Shown here piece by piece: positions 24,101 through 35,483 of a DNA stretch of 64,000 nt (the first letter of the stretch is position 1; every line of letters starts with the position of its first letter). A program made the position numbers and the translations under genes. Below the pieces are notes generated by a model. It ran no database searches. It was given only the letters and a program-made list of their open reading frames with translations, and was not told the origin of the DNA. The stretch is from Stomorhina lunata (lineage: Eukaryota > Arthropoda > Insecta > Diptera > Rhiniidae), in the NCBI GenBank assembly GCA_933228675.1, contig OW121740.1, positions 37,423,792 through 37,487,791 on the forward strand, written 5' to 3'.

Positions 24101-25390
24101 TTAAGCTTGATTCGGGTAAACTAGATGAAATCATAGCAGCCACCAATAATGATATAAGGCAATCGATTAATCATATTTCCCTGCTAAGTGCGGGAAAAGG
24201 TCTTAATTTAAGTTCGGACAAAGAATCTAAAAAATATGGAGAAAAAATTGCGGAAAAGGATTTAAAAATGGTAAGAATTTTTTAGTTATAATAAACAAAA
24301 TTATTTTATATACTTTTCTCATTTAAAGGGTCCTTGGGAGGTGGTACGCAAAGTTTTTTCTGCCGAGGAGCATAAATCTATGTCATTTAATGATAAATGT
24401 GATTTATTCTTTCATGATTATAGTTTGGCTCCCTTATTTGTACAGCAAAATTATTTGATTGTGAGTCCCTCTGGAGCCAAGTAGGTTATTATTTTTATAA
24501 AAAATTATTATTTTAAAATGTTTTTTACTCTTTACCATTACTAGAGCTGAAGTGCCACGCAAAGTAGCTCTCACAGCGGATAGTCTTAGTTTGGGCGATT
24601 TGGTAGATAAGAAAATACGTTCTAGTTCAGCTTGGGCTCTTCTACCCACTCAGGCCGTTTTCAGTTCTGTTATGCCTGGTGAATATATGAGCGGTTTTAT
24701 TACCGGACAAATTAATTTTCCCGGCTGGCTGGGAAAGAATTCCCGTTCCACCAAGCGCTGCCGTTTGGCTCAAGAGATACACGATCATACACGTTTAAGA
24801 ACTTCAGGTTCACGGCTTTCAGTGCGTCTCGATTATGCTCCATTTTTACTCGATAAAATTGTTAGGCCCTTGGTAGATAAAGGTCTAGAGGGTATTGAAG
24901 AATCTCTGGCTACCATTAAGGAATACCATCTCTTAAGAGAAGATATTGATAGTTTAATTGAATTAACTACATGGCCGGGTAAAAAAGGGCCCATGGATAA
25001 AGTAGATGGCAAGGTTAAGGCTGCTCTAACCCGAGCCTATAATAAGGAAGTAATGCCTTACACATATTCAGCTACGGCTGGTGTTAAAAAGAAGAAAGCT
25101 GAAGCTTCTGATGATATGGATCAATTGCAAAATGAAGAGGGAGAAGAAGGAGCGGTCAATGTAGAATCTGAGGACGAGAAAGATGATGATTTAGAAAATG
25201 ATGCTTTAATTAAGGTTTGTTGTTTTTTTTTTTTTTGTTTATATTTTGAAAATTTAATTATTTTTTTTAATTATTTAAGGCTAAAAAGAAATCATCCTCC
25301 ACTACTGCTAAGGCTTCAACTTCAAAATCTGCAGCTGCTAAAAAAGCTACTACTAGCAAACCTAAAGCTGCTGCTAAACCTAAAAAATAA
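21138..25390 (+). CDS. RfC1: Replication factor C subunit 1 (clamp loader large subunit)
   Basis: Exon model: 21138-21146, 21208-21895, 22655-22767, 22830-23452, 23507-23640, 23693-24270, 24329-24480, 24545-25214, 25280-25390. All introns are GT-AG, all phases agree, and the total is 3078 nt or 1025 aa (Drosophila Gnf1/RfC1 is close to 990). RFC1 is the large subunit of the nuclear ATP-driven complex that loads PCNA at primer ends. Visible: PIP box QPTLTSFF at residues 2-9; Lys/Ser-rich linker; BRCT about 271-350 (GLTFLVTGVLESL, YGGKTM, YLIVGED); Lys/Glu-rich stretch; AAA+ core from Trp454 with Walker A GPPGIGKTT (518-526, Lys524), Walker B DEVD (586-589) and sensor-1-like CNDRN; RFC1 C-terminal domain from about 716; Lys/Ala-rich tail 990-1025. 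The start gives MQP in a 9-nt first coding exon, needed to complete the PIP box. Exon 4 uses donor GTGGGT, the only choice found that keeps frame. No disabling change seen. Confidence 0.95.
22096..22569. repeat. 11-bp minisatellite in RfC1 intron 2
   Basis: About 43 imperfect copies of AGTTCTAGTTC inside the intron between exons 2 and 3 (21896-22654). Variants include AGTTCTAATTC, AGTTTTAGTTC and one 6-bp shortened unit near 22435. It makes up most of the intron, the longest of the gene. Confidence 0.9.
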
Positions 25391-25475
25391 TTTATTTTTA
25401 TATCATTATAAATACGCACGTTTAAGTTTTGTTGTTTTTTGTTTATTTACAGAGTAAAAAATTATTTGTAATTAT

Positions 25476-25481
25476 ATTAAA
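25476..25481 (+). terminator. Candidate RfC1 polyadenylation signal ATTAAA
   Basis: ATTAAA lies 86 nt after the RfC1 stop codon, followed by a T-rich run at about 25498. It is the best hexamer seen in the 3' flank before the repeat element begins. Many chance matches are expected in DNA this AT-rich. Confidence 0.3.
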
Positions 25482-25524
25482 AACAGTTTATAGATGTTTT
25501 TTTTTTTAAATTTAAAAAGTTAAG

Positions 25525-26066
25525 TTGGTTATGGACCCTCAATTATATGTCGATTATGAATCGATTTGAAGATGTTCTTCCGGCTGTCAGTCTGGCTGGA
25601 TATCCATATAAGCTTGCGATCATAGTACAGGTCGAAATTTTCAATATAATTCAATGATATTTGTAAGGTATTTTCTTTGGTTAAAGGATTATAGAATAGA
25701 GCTTTTGTGTCTTTACGGATACAGATTTTATTTTTGATAAATTCAGCATACATATAACTTATGCTAATAGAAATCAGTTTAGCAATTTTCGTTGGAATCG
25801 GTCTATATAAGATCATACCTCCCACTCAAGAAAGTCTTTCAAATACCCATAAAATCACAAAAACTTGTGTAAATCTGTATAATGTAGAAAATGTGAGCCT
25901 AGATTCTATATCAAAAACTGCCGAAATTGACATAAATTTAAAATTAGCACAGGCATATCTCTAAGACTTAAGAAAAACTTCTAAAAATGTTGGTCAACAT
26001 TCTTAACAGAGAAGGGTATTAAATAGTCGGGCTTGACCGACAATAGATTTCTTTTACTTGTTTTTT
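25525..26066 (+). mobile_element. INE-1/DINE-1-like helentron between RfC1 and Tgt
   Basis: Contains GAATCGATTTGAAGATGTTC then CTGTCAGTCTGGCTGG (compare GAGTCGATTTAGCGATGTCC and GTCTGGCTGG of the 18071 element). It ends GAAGGGTATTAAATAGTCGG, a hairpin GTCGGGCTTGACCGAC and TTTTACTTGTTTTT. The 5' TATACCC end is lost, so the left limit is approximate. It fills most of the space between the two convergent gene ends. ORFs in this stretch are not credible genes. Confidence 0.7.
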
Positions 26067-26131
26067 TCTTTTTATTTTATAGTACTTCCCAAATTTTAAA
26101 CGATGTTTTAAATAGTTTTCAGTTCCTGCAC

Positions 26132-26137
26132 TTTATT
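26132..26137 (-). terminator. Tgt polyadenylation signal AATAAA
   Basis: TTTATT on the + strand is AATAAA on the Tgt strand, 15 nt after the stop codon, implying a very short 3' untranslated region. It lies just outside the helentron-like element that ends at about 26066. Confidence 0.5.
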
Positions 26138-26151
26138 ATCTTTTGTACTCC

Positions 26152-27414
26152 TTAGGAAACACGTTTAGCCTCCACTTCTCTAATTTCATTGGAATCTTCA
26201 CATTTTCTCTTATTCGCCTTATCTTCAGGCAGTTCTATATTGACAGCCGCCAAAGCTTCTCGTATCCAATTCGGCACAGGTTCATCGGCAAAATGTATGG
26301 CCATAAATTCTTTGACAAATTTTGGGAATTCATTTCTTTGTATAGCCTCACGCATTGTACGCATTAAACGCAGTTGAAATGCAATATTGTGTATACTTAA
26401 AAGACTGCAGGATACACTTTCGAAGGTAACTATATGATGCAAATAGGATCTAGTATACAGTTTACACGTACTACAGTCACAATCTTCATCTATGGGACGC
26501 ATATCCAAGGCATATTTCTTTTGTTTCAAATTAAGCTGACCATGCATAACGAGAGCACTACCAAAACGAGCTGTGCGCGTGGGAAATACACAATCAAACA
26601 TGTCTATGCCTAAGGAAACACAAACCACTAAATCGGCTGCAAAGCCTACGCCCATTAAATAACGTGGTTTATCCTTGGGCAAAAGATCTGTACAGGTATG
26701 CACTGTACGCCAGAATTCATCTTTACTCTCACCACCACTTAGGCCTCCGACAGCATAGCCTCTTACCTCACGCTCCATCAAACCCGAGACACATTGTTTA
26801 CGCAACTCCTTGTCCAATCCACCTTGAACTATGGGAAATAAACTTTGATCGTCGTCACGATTATGAGCTTTTATACATCTATCCACCCATCTTATGGTAC
26901 GATGCATAGCCTCCTCTACTCTTGGCCCTGTTGTGGTGGTCTTAATCACATCATCCAATTGCATCATTATATCGCCGCCAATGGCATTTTGTATTTCTAT
27001 GGAATGTTCTGGCGTGAGCATACACTCACTGTTGTCAAAGGGAGAACGAAAGTTCACACCATTTTCATCAATTTCGGCCAATTGCAAAAGCGATACCATT
27101 TGAAAACCACCCGAATCTGTGAGTATAGCTCTCGGCCAAGACATGAATGTATGAAGACCGCCGGCTTTCTTAAGTGTCTCTATACCGGGTCTCATGCCCA
27201 AATGATAAGTGTTGCCTAGTAAAATTTGACAATTTAAGTCGATTAGCTGCTGGGGCAGTATACCCTTCATGGTTCCCTGTGTACCCACCGGCATAAAGAC
27301 CGGTGTATTCACCTCACTATGCCTTAGGGTCATGAGGCCAGCTCTAGCTTTAGATGATGAACATTCGGCTATAACTTTGTAGGTTAAAGGTGGAACTTTG
27401 GTGGTGGCTGACAT
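26152..27414 (-). CDS. Tgt: Queuine tRNA-ribosyltransferase catalytic subunit 1
   Basis: A single exon of 420 codons, usual length for eukaryotic QTRT1. The enzyme swaps guanine-34 of tRNA-Asp, -Asn, -His and -Tyr for queuine and works as a heterodimer with QTRT2. Visible: TDSGGFQM at 99-106 with the conserved Asp100; Gln/Gly-rich base pocket FPIVQGGL (193-200) and [26 protein letters not shown] (271-285) with Asp274 at the position of the covalent nucleophile; zinc site CDCSTC (Cys312, Cys314, Cys317) plus a His near 342. All expected active-site residues are present and there is no frameshift. The C-terminal 20-25 residues are charged and not conserved in the family. The start is the first ATG in frame with the conserved block. 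Insects take queuine from diet or microbes. Its upstream region is truncated by a large foldback element 187 bp away. Confidence 0.97.
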   Translation of the reverse strand: MSATTKVPPLTYKVIAECSSSKARAGLMTLRHSEVNTPVFMPVGTQGTMKGILPQQLIDLNCQILLGNTYHLGMRPGIETLKKAGGLHTFMSWPRAILTDSGGFQMVSLLQLAEIDENGVNFRSPFDNSECMLTPEHSIEIQNAIGGDIMMQLDDVIKTTTTGPRVEEAMHRTIRWVDRCIKAHNRDDDQSLFPIVQGGLDKELRKQCVSGLMEREVRGYAVGGLSGGESKDEFWRTVHTCTDLLPKDKPRYLMGVGFAADLVVCVSLGIDMFDCVFPTRTARFGSALVMHGQLNLKQKKYALDMRPIDEDCDCSTCKLYTRSYLHHIVTFESVSCSLLSIHNIAFQLRLMRTMREAIQRNEFPKFVKEFMAIHFADEPVPNWIREALAAVNIELPEDKANKRKCEDSNEIREVEAKRVS

Positions 27415-27600
27415 TTTTAAGGGTTTTATTTAATTTTATTCCAATTTTTAACTAATTTATTACCAATTTTGTTTAAGAATGATTCACTAGAGGAATTGTA
27501 AAAATATGATGGATTTTTCTTCTTCTTTTTAGCAAAAATGTTATTTTACATAGAATCGGTGCTGCCAGATGTTTTTTGGTGGTCTTTATGGAAATTTAAT
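27415..27600 (-). promoter_or_regulatory. Tgt: Short 5' flank of Tgt left before the foldback element
   Basis: Only 186 bp separate the Tgt start codon from the left end of the 10.3-kb element. No TATA box or clear initiator stands out. If the promoter was longer than this, it now lies beyond the element at 37945 onward. Confidence 0.4.
27589..27600. repeat. Left target-site duplication of the large foldback element
   Basis: TGGAAATTTAAT abuts the first base of the element and recurs exactly at 37933-37944 just after its other end. A 9-bp core (AAATTTAAT) with three chance matches is also possible. Confidence 0.6.
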
Positions 27601-27916
27601 CGATGAGAAGAAAACAAACAGGAGAAAACAAACTTTTTTTCCCTTTAATCTGAACCACCCTGTTTCAAAATACATATTGTAAACAAAGATTGGAAAAAAA
27701 TTAACTAATTTCCAAATTGAATTAAATAAGTATTTTTACCTTATTTTAAGACAAAATCCTATTTAAATAAATATTTAAAGTGTCTAGTATCTAATTATTT
27801 AATGTTTTTTATTTTTATTACACGTTTTAATATAATAAAGTGGTGTTATATTTTACCTTCATATCTTGGTGTTTTTACTTATAAAAATATAGGCTATTAA
27901 GTGAATTTGAACAAAA

Positions 27917-28410
27917 AATCAAAAACGATTCCGTGTACATATACAGGACCTAGAGGCATCAATAGAGGACGATAATGTGATTATTTTAAGCTATAAACCA
28001 CTCCTAGAAAGACTTGGGGTTCATTGTTATAGACCGGCAGACTTACGATAATTAAAAGTTTAATACACTATTCCACGGGTGAATTCGTATTCCCAGACAA
28101 AAATCAAAAACGATTCCGTGTGTGTATTCAGGGCTAGGGGGAATCGACAGAGGACAGTACTGCGATTCTTTTAAAGTATAATACACTCCTGGAAAGACTC
28201 TAGGTTCCTGGGTATAGACCGGCAAACTTTTTAAAATTCCAAAAAAAATTTCTAAAAGTGAAATCGTATATGAACTCATAAATCGAAAACGATTCTCTGT
28301 GCCTCTACAGGACTAGGGGGAATTGGTAGAGGACAGTACTGCGATTCTTTTAAAGTATAATACACTCCTGGAAAGACTTTCGGTTCCTGGTCATAGACCA
28401 ACAAACTTTG
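27917..28410. repeat. About 180-bp tandem repeats, left arm (3 copies)
   Basis: Each copy carries AAAACGATTCYSTGTG, a gap, AGGGGGAATYGACAGAGGAC, ACTGCGATTCTTTTAAAGTA and TCCTGGAAAGACT...AGACCGGCA. The outermost copy (from 27917) is the most diverged; the inner two resemble the right-arm copies. Confidence 0.85.
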
Positions 28411-29123
28411 GGTAAGTTAAGAAACTTTGAACATAATAGTTCACATGGTTGATAATTACTTCAAATTTTTTTCTTCTTCTCCGTTTCACTTCATTCATCA
28501 TGAAATAATACCAAAGGAAAAAGACTACTGTAGGGGCTTGAAGTACTTTTACTTCTTTTAATATTTTGATACATTTATTAAAGAAAACATTGATGGAAAC
28601 ATTTTAAGAGAGATATTCTTATTTTTACATTTTTAATATTAAATAAAACATTTTGCATTAGAAAAATATTATTTACTCAAAAATACATTAATAAATATAT
28701 GTATATGGTGCATACATAATAAATATGTATACAACATATTTATTAGAAATATTTATTTTTACTGAAAAAAAATTTTAAAGACTATTTTGCATTAGATTTT
28801 AAGAAATCTTTTTTATTTCAAATAAAAAAGTAAATTAAAAATCTTATTACTTTTTTTATTAAATCAAGACAATTATCGAAGGTCGATAATAACGTGCACC
28901 CGTTATTATCATTACTTCTTTACATGTGGCAGCATCACAGATAATTAAAAAACGCTGATAATAATTAAAAATCGCTTTCTTAAAAAAGTAAATTATTCAG
29001 TAGTCATCAGTTATTAAAAAATACATGTTGCAGCCGACACATTGGCGCTTGTTTTTATATAAATTTTTATATAAATTAAAAAATAAATAGCATACAGTAG
29101 CAAATAGTATATTATATAATTTA

Positions 29124-29384
29124 ATGCACAATTTCGTATGCCAAGTTTTGAAAGATTTATTACTACTTGGTCTTTCCATCGAAGTTTTGGACGCCCTCTT
29201 CTACGAGTTCCCTCAGGATTTATTATCGAACGCTTTTTTTGCTGGAGTATTTTTAATCCATTTGCACAACGTCTTAGCCAACGCTACTACTTTGACGATA
29301 TTCACAGTTGACGCAGACTGGTCCAAAGAGCTTCGTCAACTTATCGACCTGTATTATAATTGTATCCGATTTTATTTGTTTTAA
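29124..29384 (-). pseudogene. Non-LTR reverse transcriptase C-terminal fragment in left arm
   Basis: On the - strand the sequence reads RRGRPKLRWKDQV, then LSKLGIRNC. This is the Gly-Arg-Pro...Arg-Trp motif seen after the thumb region in RTE-like non-LTR elements. Stops upstream and downstream show decay. The 86-codon ORF on the opposite strand is only its shadow. The same fragment lies inverted at 35223-35483, as expected from the arms. Confidence 0.65.
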
Positions 29385-29908
29385 CATCGAATAAAAGAAA
29401 ACATTGCGCTTTAGAATGGAATATCATTGTCGATAAATTTGTAAATAAATTTTTTTTATTTATATCTAAAACAAAATGTGTCCACTTTTTTGAATTTAGT
29501 AGCTTTTTATTGCTTATTCTTATATGAAAGTATATAAAAGTTTATATCAATATAATAAGTTTAGTTCCTAATAAAACGTGGTATTAATTTTTTAAATCAG
29601 ACGAAAAATCAAAAAGTTATTAAGCATTTTATAGAGAAACTACGCCATGTACTGCTTACTAACATGGTAATATGGCATGTAAACATTTTGATGAGAAATT
29701 CTATACAAAAAGTATTTACTTTGCATTTAAAAAATTTTAACTTTGGAAAAACTTTTGTTAATGTAAACCGATATCAATAATTTATGTCCCTTTTTTCTAT
29801 ATGGAAGTAGCTTTAAAAAACTGTATAAAAGTTGCTTATTTAGTGATAATCCATGGATTGATTAATCTTCTTTTTTTCTAGTATAAAAAGTTTTTATAAA
29901 AAGTAAGC

Positions 29909-31640
29909 TATGGTCAAATGTGAACCGATTTTGCCCGATTTCAATACCAAAATTTTTCAAGAAATGAAGAATATTTATGCCAAGTTTCAGTGACCTATAT
30001 CCTTTCTTTAAGGTTTTATCGTGCCGACACAGACATAAGGACAGAAGACAAAAGAATTTCATTAGGATTCAGAATATACTTCAATTTTTTGACCTAATAT
30101 TTAGGAAATTACAAACAGAATGACAATCTCAATATACCCCCTTTTCTAAATTTTTTTTCCGGGAGTGTTTTTTATATAAAAGCTATAGTTAAAATTGGTA
30201 GAATTTAACAAACATATGGGCAAATCCAAAAAATATTAAACCAAGGACAAAATTTTAAAACTGTCAAAATCACGTATTTGTGTTTATGAAAAAATGTACC
30301 ATATGTTGATCCTTAAGAATATATAATGGATACAATTTTTGATTGCTCTCTTCGTGAATGGCAGGTCTTTACTTGCACCCATCTCGAATTTTTATAATTT
30401 TTTTTAAATAACAGGTTTTTTAAAAGTTCATAAAAATCGCAAAAACATCCATTTAGTTATCAAAAATCATACAGCGGCACAAATTCGATGCTTTTGAAAT
30501 TTTTTTTTTTTATATTTTTGGGACACTCTAACAGCTAGCCGCTGCATTCTTGGGACGAAAAATAAGATGTATAAATGTAAAACTTTAAATAAAATAATAT
30601 TTATGTAGCCGTTTTGTGAAATATTAAATTGTGCCAAAAAATCGCATTTTTAACCGCGGAAATAAAGACAAAGGAGATGAAATTCGGGAACAAATAACAC
30701 CATTATTTTCGCTGATTTATTTCATATTTAAAAAAAATATGAAATGTGAATTTTTTCTAATAAAAAACATTCATCGTCACGTAGCGTCCGCAAAAGTTCA
30801 TTTATGGATTTTTGGTGAAACTGGAAACTTTAAAATATTTTATAAAAGCTGTTTTGTAATCCTCTGATTTTCCTCTATCTTCAATCAATTTACAATTTTT
30901 TTATTACTATGACCGATTTGATGAAAATTACAGAAACACGTGTTGAAAAAATATTCACTTCCATATTTTATAGCGTCCGTCACAGCACTTTAAAAGCGAA
31001 TAAATTTTTCCTCCAAAACATATATGTAAATTAACAAATTTCATTCGATAGAAAAATTGATGGGCTAATATTCACTGAAATCTGTGCAAAGATATCTCTT
31101 GTAAAACGAAAATGGGATTCATTTAAGTACAACAAAATCTGTACAAATGTATCGTCCGTCACGCAGGATTTGCCCATATACTCAAATTATTACTAAAAAT
31201 TTATATTCTTATAGCACTTAGATTCACATTTTGTCAAGTTTCGAGAAATTTGCGAATAGAAAAAATATTATAATAGTTAAGGCATGCATGAATTACCATA
31301 ATACCATAAAATGGCAAAACCCCTGAAAATATATAAGTTATTTCCAATTTTACAAAATTAAATAAATCGGTTTTTAAATTATTTTTAGGAAGTCTCTCAT
31401 TTTGCGTATATCGTTCCTAAATCGACGATATACTATTTAGGAAATAATCTTACGAAGCTCGTTATCAAATTTCATGACAATAACCGCCAGAAATATCGCC
31501 AAGTCAATAACTTTAATGCACTTACGAAAGTGTGTATTTACAAATTATAATGTGGGGTATACGATCAGTAATAAAAAAATAGCAAACTATTACACAAACT
31601 TATAATATCCTTTACTTAATGGTGAAAGGTATAAAAAACG
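29909..31640 (-). mobile_element. INE-1/DINE-1-like helentron copy in the foldback loop, interrupted
   Basis: 29909-30213 contains GCTATGGTCAAATGTGAACC, a phrase shared with the body of the 18071 element (18391 onward), and a degenerate CGTGCCGACACAGACATAAGG. The right end (about 31585-31640) reads CACAAACTTATAATATCC and GGTGAAAGGTATAAAAAA, matching the 5' terminus of that element. The middle is occupied by a TIR-bounded insertion at 30214-31179. The 3' hairpin end is missing. Confidence 0.6.
30214..31179. mobile_element. 966-bp DNA element with 14-bp terminal inverted repeats
   Basis: The left end ATATGGGCAAATCC and the right end GGATTTGCCCATAT are perfect inverted copies. The outer TA may be a target duplication. 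The inside holds repeated GCGTCCGTCACAG / ATCGTCCGTCACG phrases and no ORF longer than 78 codons. The superfamily is uncertain. Confidence 0.55.
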
Positions 31641-31834
31641 AGTGAAAAAATTGAAAAATTGTTATTGTAACAAAAACAAAATACATGTAAATTTCACTCA
31701 ATCGTCAGCCGCTTGAATTATATAAACCCAACATAAGGCGCTCTGTAATTTGATTCGAAAGAAAAACCTTTCGTGTTTATATACCTAACTCATTGTGATT
31801 CGAATAATCTTCTTTTTAATCTAATTACAGAGTA

Positions 31835-32250
31835 AGGCCCCAGATTTTAAAAACAAATAAACCAGTTGTGTGATGGATAACGAAACAAACATACTGGAAA
31901 ACTTTTCTCAACTTCCCAGCCAAAATTTTTATGTTCCTGATGAACGAGGCAATGTTCATCAAGAGTTCTGGACAAAGAAAAAACACAAACTCTCAAAGAA
32001 ATTTTTTGTGTGACAAACTTTTTACAGGTGAACAACCTAATCCAAAACCACCTCCTCCAAAATGATGGCAAAAGCAACTGTAAAATTTTTAATGGAGAGA
32101 CTTCCGAAAAAAGTCGTTATATTATAAATATCGAATAATAAATCAATATTTTAATGTTAAATGGATTTGTACAATATGCCAATAAATTTGCGTATTTTCA
32201 ATAGTTTTTATATTGCACGTCAAACTGCAACTTCAAATTTCATTCGAAAA
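31835..32250 (+). pseudogene. Internally deleted relative of the DD37E transposase
   Basis: The + strand reads SCVMDNETNILENFSQLPSQ, FYVPDERGNVHQEF and KKFFV, then jumps to ATVKFLMERLPKKV. These match the catalytic-domain start and the extreme C-terminus of the transposase at 57932-58951; the roughly 130 residues between are deleted. Non-coding sequence after it (TTTGCGTATTTT...TTTTTATATT) also matches 58990-59030. This is a dead copy of the same family. Confidence 0.75.
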
Positions 32251-32642
32251 TCTATAAAATTACAAAGTGATTTCAGATAAAAGATCTTTTTTATCAAAAC
32301 ATCTTTAAAATGATTTTAAATTACACTCACAATTATTATTGCTTAGCAATGAACAAAATTATTTTTTTTACACAATTCTTTAAAATAAACGCACTACAAT
32401 TTATGTAATTTTCTGTTTTACATAAAAAAATTTAATTTAAATTGAGGAAAGGCCAACTGAAATTATTTAACTAATTTAGCGATTTTTTTTAACAATTCGG
32501 CGACTATTTTGGCAAATTATATAATGATATTGCCAGATATTTTATTTGCATTAAATCGCAATTTTTATCGACATAATAAGCTTTTATTTTAAGAACTAAA
32601 CAAAAAATTTAAATATTATTACGTATATTATACATAAAGAAT

Positions 32643-33152
32643 GAAACACAATTGGAACGAACGACCAATTTTTCGGAACGAATATTCGTCGTTCGAAATG
32701 GAACATATGGGTTTATATGAAAGTGCTCACAATAGATGCGTACGACGAAATTCGTCGTGCGTATGGAACAGTGCGATAGGTTTATTTCCATTTCATACGC
32801 AGACGAACGACGAATGTAGAGTGGCTGTATTTCCTTTTTGCTGTAAATATTAAATATTGTATGAGTTCTTGTTAAATATGGTCACCTTTAAATTTGTAAA
32901 CAAAAAATATTTATTTGAAATAAAATTAACTAAAAATATTGATCTTGTGAAATAATCAAAGAATAAAATATAAAAAAATGCAAATGGTGTAAGTGCGCGA
33001 TATGTACGAAAGGGCAATCAAAAATTCAAAAAAATGGCGTCAACAACGTTTATTCGTCCCAAATGTGTTCAATAGACGAATGTACAAGACGAATTTTTAA
33101 AACCGAATTCGTTGTGTTGGACGAAAATAGTCGTTCGTCCCAATTATGTTTC
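32643..33152. mobile_element. Non-autonomous TIR element, about 510 bp
   Basis: The left end GAAACACAATTGGAACGAAC and the right end, reversed, GAAACATAATTGGGACGAAC pair over about 28 bp, ending in TTTTCG. The interior is dense in ACGAAT / ATTCGTC words in both directions, giving further hairpins. No transposase. The target duplication is not clear. Confidence 0.6.
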
Positions 33153-33604
33153 TACCTTAACTTCCATTAAATCATAAAATTAATTTTTTTAGTAATTCTA
33201 TTTATTTTAAGAAGTACCATTGCTATTAAATTTGGTCAAAATCGGATATTTATTTCTGGTACCTCCCATAGGTCTGACTTGGTCGATTTTTTATGAAAAT
33301 ATAAGGAACGATTTTTCTTGAAAACTATATCATATAGAATAAAAATAGCAAGTAATTTCATACTTAAATTTTATTTTTTAATATTTTTTACATAAAAATG
33401 CGACAGTAAAATAAAAAAATTGTCATTATTTGGCAATTTTAATACATTTGAACAAGCAATATATGTGAAAAACTTAAATGGAAAACTGTAAGAAACCACC
33501 AAAAAGCATCAAACATCCCCAATAAACTCCCAGGTTAAAATTTTTCGCCTTTCAAGAGATCCAATATCCCCAAAATTCTAAATCTGGCAGCCCTGGTAAG
33601 ACAA
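33153..33604. other. Spacer in the foldback loop
   Basis: No gene. A short GGTACCTCCCATAGG-type phrase near 33260 recalls the body of the 18071 helentron-like element (GGGAGGTACC at about 18530). Nothing else recognised. Confidence 0.5.
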
Positions 33605-34680
33605 TGATGATTATAAAATAATTTATTTTTTTAAGATTTAGCGATTTTAAATTACAATCTGAAAAAAGTAGTTCATTGCAGCGATTAATCAACATCATTT
33701 CTGTTAATGCTGCCACATGTTATGTACCAACGATAATAGGAATCTACATTATTACCGACCTTTAACAATTCTTTTGATTTATTGAACTAATAATAAATGT
33801 ATTTTTAAATAAAACAAGATTTTTTTTTTTTAAAGTAAAAAAAAAAAATTCAAAACAGTTTAGTTAACAAAATGAAACAATTTTTAAAATAGTTCTTTTA
33901 TATATAATAAATTGTAAAATAAAATAGTAAAATGTTTTTATTTAAAAATAAAAATATCTCTTAAAATGTTTCAACCATTAAACTTTTCTTCTAATAAATG
34001 TACCAGAATATTAAAAGAAGAAAAATACTTCAAGCCCCTCCAGTAGTCTTTTTCCTTTGGTACTATTTTATGATGAATGCAGTGAAATGGAGAAGAAGAA
34101 AAAACATTGAAGTAATTATCTAAAATGTGAAAAATTATGTTCAAAGTTTCTAAATTTACCCAAAGTTTGTTCGTCTATAACCAGGGACGCCAAGTCTTTC
34201 CAGGAGTGTGTTATACCTTAAAAGAATCGCAATGCAAACCTCTATCGATTCCCCCTAGCCCTGTAGATACACACGGAATCATTTTCGATTTATGTGTTCA
34301 TATACGATTTCACTTTTAGAATTTTTTTTTTGGATTTTTAAAATTTTGCCGGTCTATAACCAGGGACCTCAAGTCTTTCCGAGAGTGTGTTGTACCTTAA
34401 AAGAATCGCAGTACTGTCCTCTGTCGATTCCCCTAACCCTGTAGATACACATGGAATCGTTTTTGATTTTTGTGTTTAAATACAATTTCACTTTCAGAAA
34501 TTTTTTTTTTTTTGGTTTTTAAAAAGTTTGTCGGTCTATAACCAGGAACCCCAAGTCTTTCCAGGAGTGTGTTATACCTTAAAAGAATCACAGTGCAAAC
34601 CTCTATCGATTCCGCCTAGCCCTGTAGATACACACGGAATCATTTTTGATTTTTGTGTTCAAAAACGTGTTCACTAGAGA
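33605..34680 (+). mobile_element. Third, diverged partial arm of the foldback family inside the loop
   Basis: In the same orientation as the right arm and collinear with about 35590-36700. Shared marks: GCTGCCACATGT (33711), AAGCCCCTCCAGTAGTCTTT (about 34032) and TTTCCTTTGGTACTATTT. It then has three copies of the 179-bp repeat (34170-34680) with distinctive ATGCAAACCTCTATCGATTCC variants. Divergence from both main arms is much larger than between them, so it belongs to an older copy or subfamily. Confidence 0.7.
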
Positions 34681-35222
34681 AAGCAAAAAGAATTGATCGC
34701 TTACTTTTTATAAAAACTTTTTATACTAGAAAAAAAGAAGATTAATCAATCCATGGATTATCACTAAATAAGCAACTTTTATACAGTTTTTTAAAGCTAC
34801 TTCCATATAGAAAAAAGGGACATAAATTATTGATATCGGTTTACATTAACAAAAGTTTTTCCAAAGTTAAAATTTTTTAAATGCAAAGTAAATACTTTTT
34901 GTATAGAATTTCTCATCAAAATGTTTACATGCCATATTACCATGTTAGTAAGCAGTACATGGCGTAGTTTCTCTATAAAATGCTTAATAACTTTTTGATT
35001 TTTCGTCTGATTTAAAAAATTAATACCACGTTTTATTAGGAACTAAACTTATTATATTGATATAAACTTTTATATACTTTCATATAAGAATAAGCAATAA
35101 AAAGCTACTAAATTCAAAAAAGTGGACACATTTTGTTTTAGATATAAATAAAAAAAATTTATTTACAAATTTATCGACAATGATATTCCATTCTAAAGCG
35201 CAATGTTTTCTTTTATTCGATG

Positions 35223-35483
35223 TTAAAACAAATAAAATCGGATACAATTATAATACAGGTCGATAAGTTGACGAAGCTCTTTGGACCAGTCTGCGTCAAC
35301 TGTGAATATCGTCAAAGTAGTAGCGTTGGCTAAGACGTTGTGCAAATGGATTAAAAATACTCCAGCAAAAAAAGCGTTCGATAATAAATCCTGAGGGAAC
35401 TCGTAGAAGAGGGCGTCCAAAACTTCGATGGAAAGACCAAGTAGTAATAAATCTTTCAAAACTTGGCATACGAAATTGTGCAT
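35223..35483 (+). pseudogene. Non-LTR reverse transcriptase C-terminal fragment in right arm
   Basis: Inverted duplicate of 29124-29384; the coding sense here is the + strand, with RGRPKLRWKDQV near 35406-35441. It is identical or nearly so to the left copy over its length, which dates the arm duplication or conversion as recent. Confidence 0.65.

Noticed and set aside
26664..27219. + strand ORFs of 69-124 codons over Tgt
   Set aside because: Antisense shadows of an intact, conserved gene.
29124..29384. 86-codon + strand ORF with a hydrophobic stretch
   Set aside because: It is antisense to a reverse-transcriptase tail and repeated in the other arm.
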